Notes: generated from the letters alone by a model not told the origin. A DNA stretch of 28,841 nt from Palsa-461 sp040414865 (GCA_040414865.1 JBEDUR010000068.1:1-28841); one strand, 5' to 3'; positions 1-8,028 are shown, counted from the first letter of the stretch. A program made the numbers and translations.

Positions 1-603
1 TCGCTGTGCCAGCGCCGCGGCATCGCCGTGCGCATGCTGCCGGTCACCGACGACCCCCTGCACACCCGCGTGACGCTGGCGGAGCGGACGGCCCTCGGGC
101 CGCCGGGCACCGAGGTCAGCTTCCAGGACTACTTCGTCCGGCTCGCCCACGGCGTGCCCGTGCGCGCTGTGCGCTTCGACGGCGCGGACGCGGCGCGTCC
201 CGCTCCGGGGGTGATGGAGTCCCTCGAGCGCGGCACGCCCATCGTCGTCTGCCCCTCCAACCCGGTGGTCTCCATCGGCCCGCTCCTCGCGGTACCGGGT
301 GTCGAGGAGGCGTTGCGCGCCCGCCGCCCCGATGTCGTCGCGGTCTCACCGATCGTGGCGGGTGCCGCCCTCAAGGGTCCGGCCGACCGGATGCTGCGCG
401 AGCTCGGCACCGAGCCCTCGGTGGTCGGGGTGGCCCGGCTGTACGCGTCCTGGGTGGGCACGCTCGTCATCGACGAGGCGGACGCCCCGCACGCAGAAGC
501 GGTCGAGGCCGAGGGGGTGCGCTGCGTGGTCGCGCCGACCGTGATGAGCTCGCCCGAACGTGCCGCCGACCTCGCCAAGGTGGTGCTCGATGCCGGCCGG
601 TGA
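1..603 (+). CDS. cofD: 2-phospho-L-lactate transferase CofD/FbiA, 3' part
   Basis: The frame is open from base 1 and ends in TGA at 601-603, so the N-terminal part (Fo and GTP-like substrate binding) lies outside the window. About 200 residues remain. They carry CofD-family landmarks: an LPVTDDP-like segment near residue 12, SNPVVSIGPLLAVPGV in the middle, then AVSPIVAGAALKGPADRML. The family transfers a phospholactyl or phosphoenolpyruvyl group from a GDP-activated donor to the deazaflavin Fo, giving F420-0 or dehydro-F420-0 in the cytoplasm. The stop lies inside the next gene (14-base overlap), which encodes the following enzyme of the pathway. An in-frame ATG at 34 is internal to the conserved domain and is not the real start. 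Confidence 0.93.
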   Translation, partial: SLCQRRGIAVRMLPVTDDPLHTRVTLAERTALGPPGTEVSFQDYFVRLAHGVPVRAVRFDGADAARPAPGVMESLERGTPIVVCPSNPVVSIGPLLAVPGVEEALRARRPDVVAVSPIVAGAALKGPADRMLRELGTEPSVVGVARLYASWVGTLVIDEADAPHAEAVEAEGVRCVVAPTVMSSPERAADLAKVVLDAGR

Positions 604-1321
604 CGGCCTCACGATCCTCGCCGTCCGCGGCGTCGGCGAGGTGGTCCCCGGTGCCGACCTCGGTCGCGTCATCGCCGGCGCGCTGGCGCCGGCGACACCG
701 CAGGGGCCGCAAATCCGGGACGGCGACGTGCTCGTGGTGACCCAGAAGGTGGTCTCGAAGGCCGAGGGCCGACTGGTGGAGATCGACCTCGACGACCCGG
801 GGGCCAAGGTCGCGCTGGTCGAGTCCGAGGCGGTCAGGATTCTCCGGCGCCGGGGTGAGCTGCTCATCACCGAGACCAAGCACGGCTTCGTGTGTGCCTC
901 GGCCGGAGTGGACCTCTCCAATGTGGCGGCCGGTCGTGCCGCACTGCTCCCGGTCGACTCGGACCGTTCGGCCCGGGGTATCCGTGCCTCGCTCCTTCAC
1001 CACCTCGGCTTGGAGGTCGGGGTCATCATCTCGGACACCTTCGGGCGGGCCTGGCGTCGCGGCGTGACCGACGTGGCCATCGGATGCTCCGGAGTAGCCG
1101 GTGTCGTCGATCTCCGGGGCACCCCCGACGCCACGGGCCGCGAGCTCCAAGCCACGGAGGTCTGCGTGGCCGACGAGATCGCCGCCGCCGCCGAGCTGGT
1201 CATGGGCAAGGACCGCAACGTCCCCGCCGCCATCGTCCGAGGGGTGCCTGGTGCGTGGCTCCGGCCGGCATCGGTCGCCGCCGAGGTCGTCCGGAGCCCG
1301 GCCGAGGACCTGTTCCGCTGA
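590..1321 (+). CDS. cofE: F420-0:gamma-glutamyl ligase CofE/FbiB, single-domain form
   Basis: This 243-residue protein adds gamma-linked glutamates to F420-0 using GTP and divalent metal. Visible CofE landmarks are DGDVLVVTQKVVSKAEGR near the start, ETKHGFVCASAGVDLSN in the middle and ISDTFGRAWRRGVTDVAIGCSG. The ATG at 590 overlaps the end of cofD, indicating translational coupling; an upstream in-frame ATG at 560 would lie deeper in cofD and adds residues unlike the family. The length matches archaeal-type CofE. Mycobacterial FbiB is about 450 residues because of an extra C-terminal nitroreductase-like domain, which is absent here: the frame stops at 1319-1321 and no nitroreductase follows. 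If the lineage uses the phosphoenolpyruvate route, the reductase for dehydro-F420 must be encoded elsewhere (inference). Confidence 0.93.
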   Translation: MPAGDGLTILAVRGVGEVVPGADLGRVIAGALAPATPQGPQIRDGDVLVVTQKVVSKAEGRLVEIDLDDPGAKVALVESEAVRILRRRGELLITETKHGFVCASAGVDLSNVAAGRAALLPVDSDRSARGIRASLLHHLGLEVGVIISDTFGRAWRRGVTDVAIGCSGVAGVVDLRGTPDATGRELQATEVCVADEIAAAAELVMGKDRNVPAAIVRGVPGAWLRPASVAAEVVRSPAEDLFR

Positions 1322-1399
1322 ACAGGAGAACGCTGAGGGGCGATGTCGGTCCGACCGTTGCCACCGAGGAGCCAAACCGGCCCGCGGGCTCGAGCGTGT

Positions 1400-2353
1400 T
1401 CAGGCCCGGCGGGTCTGTTCGAAGTGGCGCAGCACCGCGCTCAGGCCGTCCGGAAGCGAGGTCCACGGCTCCCAGCCGAGCTGCATCGCCGCCCGGGCCC
1501 GGTCCAGACAGCTGTGGCGGATGTCGCGGGGTCGGGGCGGGCCATGCTCGGCCGGCCGGTAGACCGCCGCCGCCTCGGCCAGGACCCGGTAGATCTCGTT
1601 GATCGACGTCGGCACGCCGGTGCCGATGTTGCAGACCAGGCCCCCGCCGCGCTTGGCCGCGCGCACGAAGGCGTCGACCACGTCGTCGACGAACACGAAG
1701 TCGCGGGTCTGCTCGCCGTCCCCGTCGATGGTCACTGGCTCTCCCTGCACCAGGCGCTGGGCGAAGATCGCCACCACGCCGGACTCCCCGTGGGGGTCTT
1801 GGCGCGGTCCGTAGACATTGCCCAGGGCAAGCGCGCAGAACTCGAGCGCGTGGAGCTCGCGGTAGGCGACCAGGTAGTCGAGGCCGGCCTTCTTGGACAC
1901 CCCATAGGGGGACAGCGGGCGGTGCGGCAGGGTCTCCCGGATCGGCTGGTCTGAGAGCGCCGGATCGCCGTAGAGGGTGCCTCCGCTGGCCGCGAACACC
2001 ACTCGCTCGCACCCGGCCGACCTCGCGACCTCGAGGACATTGACCGTCCCAAGAACGTTCACCCGGGCGTCGAACAGCGGCTCGTGCACCGAGAGCGGTA
2101 CCGAGGCCTGGGCGGCCAGGTGGAAGATCACCTCGGGGCGGCGACGGGCGGCCAAGTCTCGTAGCTCGGGGACGCGGACGTCGAGCTGGTGGATGCGTAA
2201 CGCCTTGCCGCCATTCGCCCGGGCCTCGGCCAGATTGTGGAGCGACCCGGTCGAGAGGTCGTCGATCACGTCGACCTCGTTTCCCTCGGCCAAAAGTCGG
2301 TCGACCAGTGCGGAGCCGATGAACCCAGCCCCGCCAGTAACCATCGCCCGCAT
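1400..2353 (-). CDS. NAD-dependent nucleotide-sugar epimerase/dehydratase (GalE-like extended SDR)
   Basis: This 317-residue extended short-chain dehydrogenase/reductase has the nucleotide-binding GGAGFIG at residues 7-13, HLAAQASV near 78-85, a catalytic Ser/Thr region SGGTLYG at 123-129 and catalytic YGVSK (Tyr150, Lys154). The substrate side has NVYGPRQDP and an RDFVFVDDVVDA block, typical of UDP-glucose 4-epimerase and related UDP-hexuronate or dTDP-hexose enzymes. Exact sugar specificity cannot be read from the sequence. It is the last gene of a minus-strand run, 26 bases after the pyrophosphorylase, so the two probably feed the same activated sugar pathway for wall or surface glycan. 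It converges on cofE with about 80 bases between the stops. Confidence 0.88.
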   Translation of the reverse strand: MRAMVTGGAGFIGSALVDRLLAEGNEVDVIDDLSTGSLHNLAEARANGGKALRIHQLDVRVPELRDLAARRRPEVIFHLAAQASVPLSVHEPLFDARVNVLGTVNVLEVARSAGCERVVFAASGGTLYGDPALSDQPIRETLPHRPLSPYGVSKKAGLDYLVAYRELHALEFCALALGNVYGPRQDPHGESGVVAIFAQRLVQGEPVTIDGDGEQTRDFVFVDDVVDAFVRAAKRGGGLVCNIGTGVPTSINEIYRVLAEAAAVYRPAEHGPPRPRDIRHSCLDRARAAMQLGWEPWTSLPDGLSAVLRHFEQTRRA

Positions 2354-2379
2354 GCCGCTTCACCTCTCGGAGCCGGAAC

Positions 2380-3450
2380 CTACTGCGCGACTCGTTCCCC
2401 GGCCACGACTCGACCGGGCTCGAGCTCGACGCCGAAGCCGATGATCGAGCCCGGCTGCACCTGGCATGCCGCCCCGACCCGGACGCCGGCACCGAGGATG
2501 GCCTCCTCGACCCGGGCATTGGGTTCCACGACCACACCCGCCATGAGCACCGAGCCCGCAACCTGGGACCCCGGGCGCAGCAGGGTCGAGGCGCCGAGCA
2601 CCGAGGCGACGGCGGTGGCGCCGCGTTCGACAGTGGTGCCAGCGCCGAGGAAGGAGGGGCCGACGACATCGCCGTCCACCTCGGCCCTCCCGGCGCGCCA
2701 GACCCCGCCCTCTCCTACCGCCCCCGGGTAGGGAACCACGGCGCGGGTCCCGTCGAGCAGGTCGAAGTTGGCGCGCAGAAAAGCCTCGGGGGTGCCGGCG
2801 TCGAGCCAGTAGGAGGTCTCGGCCATGGCGAAGAGCCGGCCCTCCTTGGCCATCTGAGGGAAGGTGGCGACCTCGATCGAGACGCGCTCGCCGAGCGGCA
2901 CCCGGTCCAAGAAGGCCGCCTCGAGGACGTAGGTCCCGGCGTTGATGAGGTTCGTCGGCGCCCGGCCGGCGCCCGGCTTCTCGACGAAGGCCAGCACCCG
3001 GCCGTCGGGGTCGGTGGTCACCACGCCGAAGCGCGAAGGGTCGGCAACCGGGTAGAGCCGCAGGGTGCCCTCGGCCCGAGCGGCCCGGTGAAAGGCAACC
3101 AAGGACTGGAGGTCGAGGTCAGTCAATATGTCGCCGTTCATCACCACGAAGGTCTCGTCGATACCGGCCTCGTGGGCGGCAAAGCGGATCGCCCCGGCAG
3201 TGTCGAGCGGGGTGGGCTCGACCACATAGCGCAGCCGAACGCCCCCGGTCTCCTCGGGATACGCATCCTTGAAGGCATCCGGCAGGTACTGGAGGGAGAG
3301 GACGACCTCGTCCACGCCGTGGGTGCCGAGGTGCTCGACCACCCGCTCGAGCATCGGACGCTCGACGATCGGGAGCATCTGCTTGGGCCGGGCGAAAGTG
3401 AGCGGGCGCAGCCTCGTCCCCTCCCCCCCGACCAGGACGATCGCCTTCAC
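2380..3450 (-). CDS. NDP-sugar pyrophosphorylase (mannose-1-phosphate guanylyltransferase-like)
   Basis: This 356-residue enzyme has a nucleotidyltransferase domain at about 1-235: the signature GGEGTRLRPLTFARPKQMLP starts at residue 8, followed by NGDILTD (metal-binding Asp) and FVEKPG. The C-terminal third (about 250-350) is built of short hexapeptide-like turns, suggesting a left-handed beta-helix. The family makes NDP-sugars from sugar-1-phosphate and NTP. The architecture fits actinobacterial ManB/ManC-type GDP-mannose pyrophosphorylases, but glucose-1-phosphate thymidylyl- or uridylyltransferases share the fold, so the base and sugar remain open. It sits 16 bases after the membrane-protein gene and 26 before the epimerase, consistent with one transcript. 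Its position next to F420 genes resembles mycobacterial fbiA-fbiB...manB. Confidence 0.87.
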   Translation of the reverse strand: MKAIVLVGGEGTRLRPLTFARPKQMLPIVERPMLERVVEHLGTHGVDEVVLSLQYLPDAFKDAYPEETGGVRLRYVVEPTPLDTAGAIRFAAHEAGIDETFVVMNGDILTDLDLQSLVAFHRAARAEGTLRLYPVADPSRFGVVTTDPDGRVLAFVEKPGAGRAPTNLINAGTYVLEAAFLDRVPLGERVSIEVATFPQMAKEGRLFAMAETSYWLDAGTPEAFLRANFDLLDGTRAVVPYPGAVGEGGVWRAGRAEVDGDVVGPSFLGAGTTVERGATAVASVLGASTLLRPGSQVAGSVLMAGVVVEPNARVEEAILGAGVRVGAACQVQPGSIIGFGVELEPGRVVAGERVAQ

Positions 3451-3466
3451 CCGATCGTTGCGGTCG

Positions 3467-4207
3467 TCACGGCGCCGTGGTCGTGGTGGTCGCGCTCGGC
3501 ACGGTCGTCGTCGTGGTCGTGGTCGTCCCGTTCACCACAGACCCGTTGGCATCGAGCATCTGGTTGATGGTCGCCTGTGGTGGTCGCCTCAGGCTGGTGC
3601 CCTCCGCGACGAAGCCGACCGTGACCAGGGTGCGCGCCTCGATCTTGAAGTCAGCCGGGTTGCCCGCGACCGGAGTGCCCTGGGTCGCGACCGCGTTGGG
3701 CCAACTTTCGGCGAGGACCGACCCCTGTTTGCCGGCCTGGGGCGTATGGGCCCCGCAGCGCTGCCCATTGGTGAAGGTGCCGTGACCGGGCACGGTGATC
3801 TTGCTGGCCGAGAGCTCCGCCCCCGGATACTCAGAGAAGAAGAGCCCCAGGGTGGCGTTGTTGCCGGCCTGGGCGCTGGTGTGCGGGGAGACGTTGAGCA
3901 CGCCGGCCCCGGGGGTACTCACCCCGGCGCTGGCCGCGTTGGGGCTGGGGGCGAGCGGCGGGATCACGGTCCCGCAGAGGTCGATCGAATAGCCAGCGAA
4001 CAGGGTCGTGCCCACTGCGGGCTGCACGACCGCTGTGTGGTGGGGGTTGCGGTACTCGTAGCGCGAGAACACGATCGAGACCACGCCGAGGACGACGATC
4101 ACGACCAAGGCCACGTACCAGTTGACCGGGACCTGGCCCCGGTAGGTGCGGCCTCCGCCGGTTGCCGCGGCGCGGCTGACCCTTCTTCCGGTGGAGGTCG
4201 GTGGCAT
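3467..4207 (-). CDS. Single-pass membrane protein with Thr-rich tail, function unknown
   Basis: I do not recognise a named family. The 246-residue product has a basic N-terminus (about 28 residues), one hydrophobic segment at about 30-47, then an extracytoplasmic part with two Cys (in DLCGTV and GQRCGA), and ends in a low-complexity Thr run broken by VPSA. The ATG at 4207 is chosen because the longer open frame (to 4591) is Arg/Gly/Pro-rich noise antisense to the BTAD coding frame, while from 4207 the gene starts 14 bases after the BTAD stop. The two Cys could form a disulphide outside the membrane (inference). Membership in the regulator-pyrophosphorylase-epimerase run suggests an envelope-related role. 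Confidence 0.72.
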   Translation of the reverse strand: MPPTSTGRRVSRAAATGGGRTYRGQVPVNWYVALVVIVVLGVVSIVFSRYEYRNPHHTAVVQPAVGTTLFAGYSIDLCGTVIPPLAPSPNAASAGVSTPGAGVLNVSPHTSAQAGNNATLGLFFSEYPGAELSASKITVPGHGTFTNGQRCGAHTPQAGKQGSVLAESWPNAVATQGTPVAGNPADFKIEARTLVTVGFVAEGTSLRRPPQATINQMLDANGSVVNGTTTTTTTTVPSATTTTTAP

Positions 4208-4221
4208 TGCGGGAACGAACC

Positions 4222-5034
4222 CTACTGCTTGAGCGCGGAGCCTCCGGGCTCGCGACGGGGGCGGCGGCTCAAGGCCGCGTACAGGGCGGCAGTCTTCGGA
4301 TGCACCGCTGCCAGGTCGAACGGGCCGTCGGTGCCGGCGCCCAGGCCGTCGATCCGGCCGAGGAGCTCGGCCATCACCCCTTCGACCCCGGCCGGGTGCC
4401 CGAGGGCGTCGGCACAGACCAGGAGCCGCCGATAGAGCCGCTCGTCGTAGGGGCTGGCGAGCAGGCCCCGCCGGGCCGCCAGCAGCGCGTCCTCGGGCGC
4501 GGCCCGCTCGAGCTGGATGTCGACCACCCGGCAGGCCAGCTCGGCGACGCGCTCTTCGATGTCGGCCGCGATCCCCTCGAGCACGGTCCACTCGGCGCGG
4601 CGCAGGCCGTCGAAGGCGCGTCCGCGGACCAGGGCGAGTGCCTCGTCCCAGCGGCCCGGCTCTCTCGAGGCGGCCAGCAGCTGGAACTGCCGCCAGTCAC
4701 ATCGGACACCGGGGCCAAGCTTGAGACGGCCATGGGCCTTCGGCAGGTTGTCACACCCAGCCCGGTCATACCCGAGCGCGCGGCGGGCGGCGGAGGCTGT
4801 GGAGTACAAGGTGGCTGGGGCCATCAGCCGCTCGGGCCATAACGCCGTCGCCCAGGTGTCGTTGAGCGCACCGGAGGGGTGGAGGGCGAGGTAGACCACG
4901 AGCTCGAACGCGGGGGCCCGCGAGAACCTGGCCGCACCCCGTACCTCGATCGGCCCGAGCACCGCCACCTCGATCTCCCTCCCGGCCACCTGGGACGAGT
5001 CCGCCCGAAGCGCGGCTTGCCCATCCCAACCCAT
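4222..5034 (-). CDS. BTAD/SARP-like transcriptional regulator
   Basis: This 270-residue product has an N-terminal winged-helix-like region (about 25-95), recognisable by VAVLGPIEVRG, a FELVVYLALHPSG helix, ALWPERL and a TASAARRALG stretch. An alpha-helical bacterial transcriptional activator domain follows, with WDEALALVRGRAF, an EDALLAARRGLLASPYDERLYR repeat-like helix pair and a C-terminal LGRIDGL helix. Such proteins are usually DNA-binding activators of adjacent operons. I start at the ATG at 5034 because it forms a TGATG overlap with a small upstream frame; an open extension to 5208 exists but is Pro/Gly/Arg-rich and unlike a domain. The gene is divergent from the response regulator at 5242 and leads the four-gene minus-strand run. 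An N-terminally truncated member of a longer membrane-anchored BTAD family is another possibility. Confidence 0.78.
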   Translation of the reverse strand: MGWDGQAALRADSSQVAGREIEVAVLGPIEVRGAARFSRAPAFELVVYLALHPSGALNDTWATALWPERLMAPATLYSTASAARRALGYDRAGCDNLPKAHGRLKLGPGVRCDWRQFQLLAASREPGRWDEALALVRGRAFDGLRRAEWTVLEGIAADIEERVAELACRVVDIQLERAAPEDALLAARRGLLASPYDERLYRRLLVCADALGHPAGVEGVMAELLGRIDGLGAGTDGPFDLAAVHPKTAALYAALSRRPRREPGGSALKQ

Positions 5035-5241
5035 CAACCGGGGAACGGTCGCCTTCGCGCACGGTCCCGACCTGCAAGCGCGACCGCCACGAGGGCCCGG
5101 GCAGGCAGGACCAGGGCCGCCAGCTGGTCGAGGTCCACGGCGGTCGTGTCGAGTGGCAGCCGGCACGGAACACAGGATGCCGAGTCGTCGAGCGCCGGCG
5201 TTGCCCACTCGATCGACCAGCCCGGATGGGAGGATCTAGAG

Positions 5242-5922
5242 GTGGCCGAAGCGCCCGGAACGATCGTGGTGGTCGAGGACGACCCCAGCATCGCCGATTT
5301 GGTCGACATGTACTTGCGGCGCGACGGCTTCCGAGTCATCCAGGCGAGCTCGGGCGAGGCCGGCCTCGAGGCCATCCGGCGTGAGCACCCCCGGCTCGTC
5401 GTCGTGGACGTCGGCCTGCCCGACCGGATGGACGGCCTCGAGCTGTGCCGCAGACTGCGCGCCTCGAGCGACGTTCCCATCGTGATCCTCACGGCGCGCG
5501 ACAGCGAGGTCGACCGGATCCTCGGGCTCGAGCTCGGGGCGGACGACTACGTGACCAAGCCGTTCTCCCCCCGGGAGCTGGCGGCCCGCATCCGGGCCAT
5601 CCTCCGACGGGCCGAACCCTCCCCCAGGAGCCCGGGCACAGTCTTGAAGGTCGGCGATATCGAGATCGACATCGATCGCCACGAGGTGCGGGTCGCCGGC
5701 ACCCCGGTCGCTCTCACCGCCCGCGAGTTCGACCTCCTCGCCTACCTGGCCGAGCACGAGGGTCTGGTGCTCAGCCGGCGCCAGCTGCTCGACGGGGTTT
5801 GGGGGTCCGACTGGGTCGGCGACGACCGGACGGTTGACGTGCACGTCCGCCAACTCCGCAAGAAGCTGGACGGCTCGCTGGCGCTGTCGACGGTGTGGGG
5901 CGTTGGCTACCGGTTGGGCTAG
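5242..5922 (+). CDS. OmpR/PhoB-family response regulator
   Basis: This 226-residue two-domain regulator has a receiver domain at about 6-120 with the acidic pair Asp13/Asp14, phospho-acceptor Asp56 in VVVDVGLPD, Thr84 and Lys106 in YVTKPF. A winged-helix DNA-binding domain follows at about 133-225, ending in RTVDVHVRQLRKKL and VWGVGYRLG. The GTG at 5242 is chosen because GGGAGG lies 8 bases upstream (5228-5233) and the receiver starts directly after it; the longer open frame from 4879 is antisense to the BTAD gene. The partner kinase follows 15 bases downstream, so they form one transcription unit. The signal and target genes are not evident. Confidence 0.95.
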   Translation: MAEAPGTIVVVEDDPSIADLVDMYLRRDGFRVIQASSGEAGLEAIRREHPRLVVVDVGLPDRMDGLELCRRLRASSDVPIVILTARDSEVDRILGLELGADDYVTKPFSPRELAARIRAILRRAEPSPRSPGTVLKVGDIEIDIDRHEVRVAGTPVALTAREFDLLAYLAEHEGLVLSRRQLLDGVWGSDWVGDDRTVDVHVRQLRKKLDGSLALSTVWGVGYRLG

Positions 5923-5937
5923 GCCGACGGGCAGGCG

Positions 5938-7425
5938 ATGAGAAGTCGCGTCCTCCTCGTGCTGGTCGGCACGGTGGTCATCATCACGGTTGCGGCCGGC
6001 GCCGGGACGTGGCTGCTTGCCGCCCAGTCGAGCCGGACCAGCGCGATCAACGAGGTGCTCGAGAGCGCCCGGTCATTCGGGCCGGTCTCCTCGGGCGAGA
6101 TCACCGTCGGTCGACCTGGCTCCAGGCCCGGCGCACTGGGGGAAGAGCTGCGCCTGGTCCAACGAGTGATCGCGCTGAGCGGAAAGGTCACCGGCACCCG
6201 GTTCCTCTCCGCCGACCACCCGGCCACGCTGACCAGCCCGGTGGTGCCCGACTCGGTGCTCCGCGCCGTAGCGAGTTCGTCTGCCCTCGGACCCTCCTCG
6301 GCCCAGGCCGGATCGACCGGCTCGGTGGCCTGGGCAGTCGAGGCAATTGCCTTCCACCTGCAGGGGACCTCTCTGAACGGACATCCGATCGACACCCACC
6401 GCCGGTACGTACTCGAGCTCACCCGCAACATCGGGAGCCCGTCGATCTGGGGGACCCTCATCCTGGCTGGCGCCATGATCCTCTTCGCGGTGGTGGTCAG
6501 CCTGGCCCTGACCCGCCGGTTCACTCGACCACTGCGTCGGGCGGTGGCCACCACCGAGCAGATAGCCGCGGGGGATCTCGACGCCCGCGTCCTCACCCAC
6601 CCGCATGATTTCCCGGAACTGAGCGCGCTGGCCGACGCCATCGACTCCATGGCCGAGAGCCTCGGACGGCTGCGCAACGCCGAGCGCCAATTCCTCCTGT
6701 CGGTTTCCCACGAGCTGAGGACCCCGCTCACCTCTATCCGCGGGTACGCCGAGGCGATCTTGGACGGCACCGCCACCGACCCAGACCAAGCGGCGGGGGT
6801 GATCGGCAACGAGTCGCGCCGCCTGGAACGACTGGTCGGCGACCTTCTTGACCTGGCCAAGCTGGACACCCGGACCTTTACGTTCAACTTCCGGACCGTG
6901 GACGTCGGCGAAGTGCTCGACGAGGTGGCCGAGGAGCTTCGGCCAGTAGTGGACTCAGCTGGTCTGACCCTGCGCATCCGCCCCGCCCCGCAATCGGTGC
7001 TGGCCCGGGTCGACCCCGACCGCCTCGACCAGGTGCTGGCCAACCTGGTGGAGAACGCAGCCAAGTACGCCCGGAGCTCCGTCTGGCTCACGACGGTGGC
7101 CAACGGGTCGGAGGCCCAGCTCCTTGTCGAGGACGACGGCCCGGGCATCGGCTCGGAGGAGATCGGTCGCATCTTCGAACGCCACTACAGCGGCGATCGC
7201 CAGGCCCGGCCGGGCCGGCCTCGCGGCTCAGGGCTGGGCTTAGCCATCGCCTCGGAGCTCTCGGCTGCCATGGGCGCGACGGTGTCGGCCGAGTCGCCAG
7301 CAGGCCCGGGGGGCGGGACCCGGATGGTCGTCCGAGTCCCGTTGGTCGGGCCCGAACCGATCGAACCCCGGGCCTGGTCGCCAGGGCCCTCACCGAATCC
7401 TCACATCTCCGACACGGACTCCTGA
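5938..7425 (+). CDS. Membrane sensor histidine kinase (HAMP, HisKA, HATPase_c)
   Basis: This 495-residue kinase has a transmembrane helix at about 5-29, an extracytoplasmic sensor loop at about 30-170, a second helix at about 171-191 and a HAMP linker to about 245. The dimerisation/phosphoacceptor block is FLLSVSHELRTPLTS with His258. The catalytic domain shows the N box (LANLVENAAKYA, about 367-378), G1 (DDGPGIG, about 399-405), an F box near 413 and G2 (GSGLGLAIA, about 430-438). The sensor loop is Ser/Gly-rich with no recognisable ligand fold. It should phosphorylate the regulator encoded immediately upstream. The protein ends with a Pro-rich tail. Confidence 0.95.
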   Translation: MRSRVLLVLVGTVVIITVAAGAGTWLLAAQSSRTSAINEVLESARSFGPVSSGEITVGRPGSRPGALGEELRLVQRVIALSGKVTGTRFLSADHPATLTSPVVPDSVLRAVASSSALGPSSAQAGSTGSVAWAVEAIAFHLQGTSLNGHPIDTHRRYVLELTRNIGSPSIWGTLILAGAMILFAVVVSLALTRRFTRPLRRAVATTEQIAAGDLDARVLTHPHDFPELSALADAIDSMAESLGRLRNAERQFLLSVSHELRTPLTSIRGYAEAILDGTATDPDQAAGVIGNESRRLERLVGDLLDLAKLDTRTFTFNFRTVDVGEVLDEVAEELRPVVDSAGLTLRIRPAPQSVLARVDPDRLDQVLANLVENAAKYARSSVWLTTVANGSEAQLLVEDDGPGIGSEEIGRIFERHYSGDRQARPGRPRGSGLGLAIASELSAAMGATVSAESPAGPGGGTRMVVRVPLVGPEPIEPRAWSPGPSPNPHISDTDS

Positions 7426-7451
7426 TCAGGCCCTGGCTTACTGGAACGGGA

Positions 7452-7466
7452 GCCGGTCAGACCGGC
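7452..7466. terminator. Short perfect inverted repeat after the kinase gene
   Basis: GCCGGT (7452-7457) and ACCGGC (7461-7466) form a perfect 6-bp stem with a CAG loop, about 25 bases after the kinase stop. There is no T tract. It could be a weak terminator or an mRNA-processing element ahead of the next gene; in high-GC DNA such short repeats also arise by chance. Confidence 0.25.
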
Positions 7467-7526
7467 AGGCCGAGTATCTTCCAGGCGACCTCGGGTCGGC
7501 GCTCGGCCGAGAACAGGAGCGATGGA

Positions 7527-7976
7527 GTGCAGACCAAACTGAACAGGACAAAGAAGGCGCTGGTTGGAGCGGGCGTGGTCCTCTCCTCGATGGGGATCGG
7601 CGCCGCGGGCTTCGCCCTGTCAAGCGGCGGAAGCGCGGCAGCGAGCTCCACCCCCTCAACGTCGACCACTCAGAGCCGGACCCACAACCCGTTCGTGCGG
7701 TTGCTCCGCACCCACGCGGTCGACGCCACGGTGATCATCAAGACCAAGAGCGGATTCGAGACGCTGTCGTTCGCCCGGGGCACCGTCACCTCCTACGCCA
7801 ACGGCCAGATCACGGTTACCCCGCCCTCTGGCCCGCCGGTGCAGGGGACCATCACCTCGAACACGAAGTTCCACAACACGACCGCCCAGACTCTCGCCAC
7901 GGGTGACAAGGTCGCGATCGGCGTCCGCGGCGGCAACGTTGCCGTCGTCACCGGGCCCAAGCCGGCCGGAAGCTGA
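7527..7976 (+). CDS. Small secreted or membrane-anchored DUF5666-like protein
   Basis: This 149-residue product begins with a basic stretch and a hydrophobic segment at about 11-31 ending in Ala-rich sequence, so it is probably exported or anchored. A Ser/Thr-rich linker (to about 52) is followed by a small beta-rich domain. RGTVTSYANGQITVTP, then GTITSNTKFH and LATGDKVAIGV, resemble the OB-like repeat of DUF5666 proteins (resemblance, not proven). The start is GTG at 7527, with AGGAG at 7515-7519 seven bases upstream; the nearby ATG at 7522 opens a frame that closes after six codons. It lies about 100 bases after the kinase and could be an output or accessory of that two-component system (inference). 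Confidence 0.75.
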   Translation: MQTKLNRTKKALVGAGVVLSSMGIGAAGFALSSGGSAAASSTPSTSTTQSRTHNPFVRLLRTHAVDATVIIKTKSGFETLSFARGTVTSYANGQITVTPPSGPPVQGTITSNTKFHNTTAQTLATGDKVAIGVRGGNVAVVTGPKPAGS

Positions 7977-7983
7977 CCGGGCG

Positions 7984-8028
7984 CCCGCTCTGGGCACTCC
8001 CACCACCAGGGGGGACGCCCGGAGCGGG
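7984..8028. terminator. 12-bp stem hairpin between convergent genes
   Basis: CCCGCTCTGGGC (7984-7995) pairs with GCCCGGAGCGGG (8017-8028): eleven Watson-Crick pairs and one G-U wobble. A 21-base loop can itself pair partly (CCC with GGG). It lies 8 bases after the stop of the DUF5666-like gene and before the convergent glycosidase remnant, a natural place for a bidirectional terminator. No T tract follows, so it would be the GC-rich type common in actinobacteria. Confidence 0.45.

Noticed and set aside
467..1375. Long minus-strand open frame opposite cofE
   Set aside because: It is antisense to a clear CofE sequence; GC-rich DNA keeps the opposite frame open.
1380..1389. GCCCGCGGGC palindrome between the cofE and epimerase stops
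   Set aside because: Self-complementary with no loop, so not a hairpin terminator; expected by chance at this GC content.
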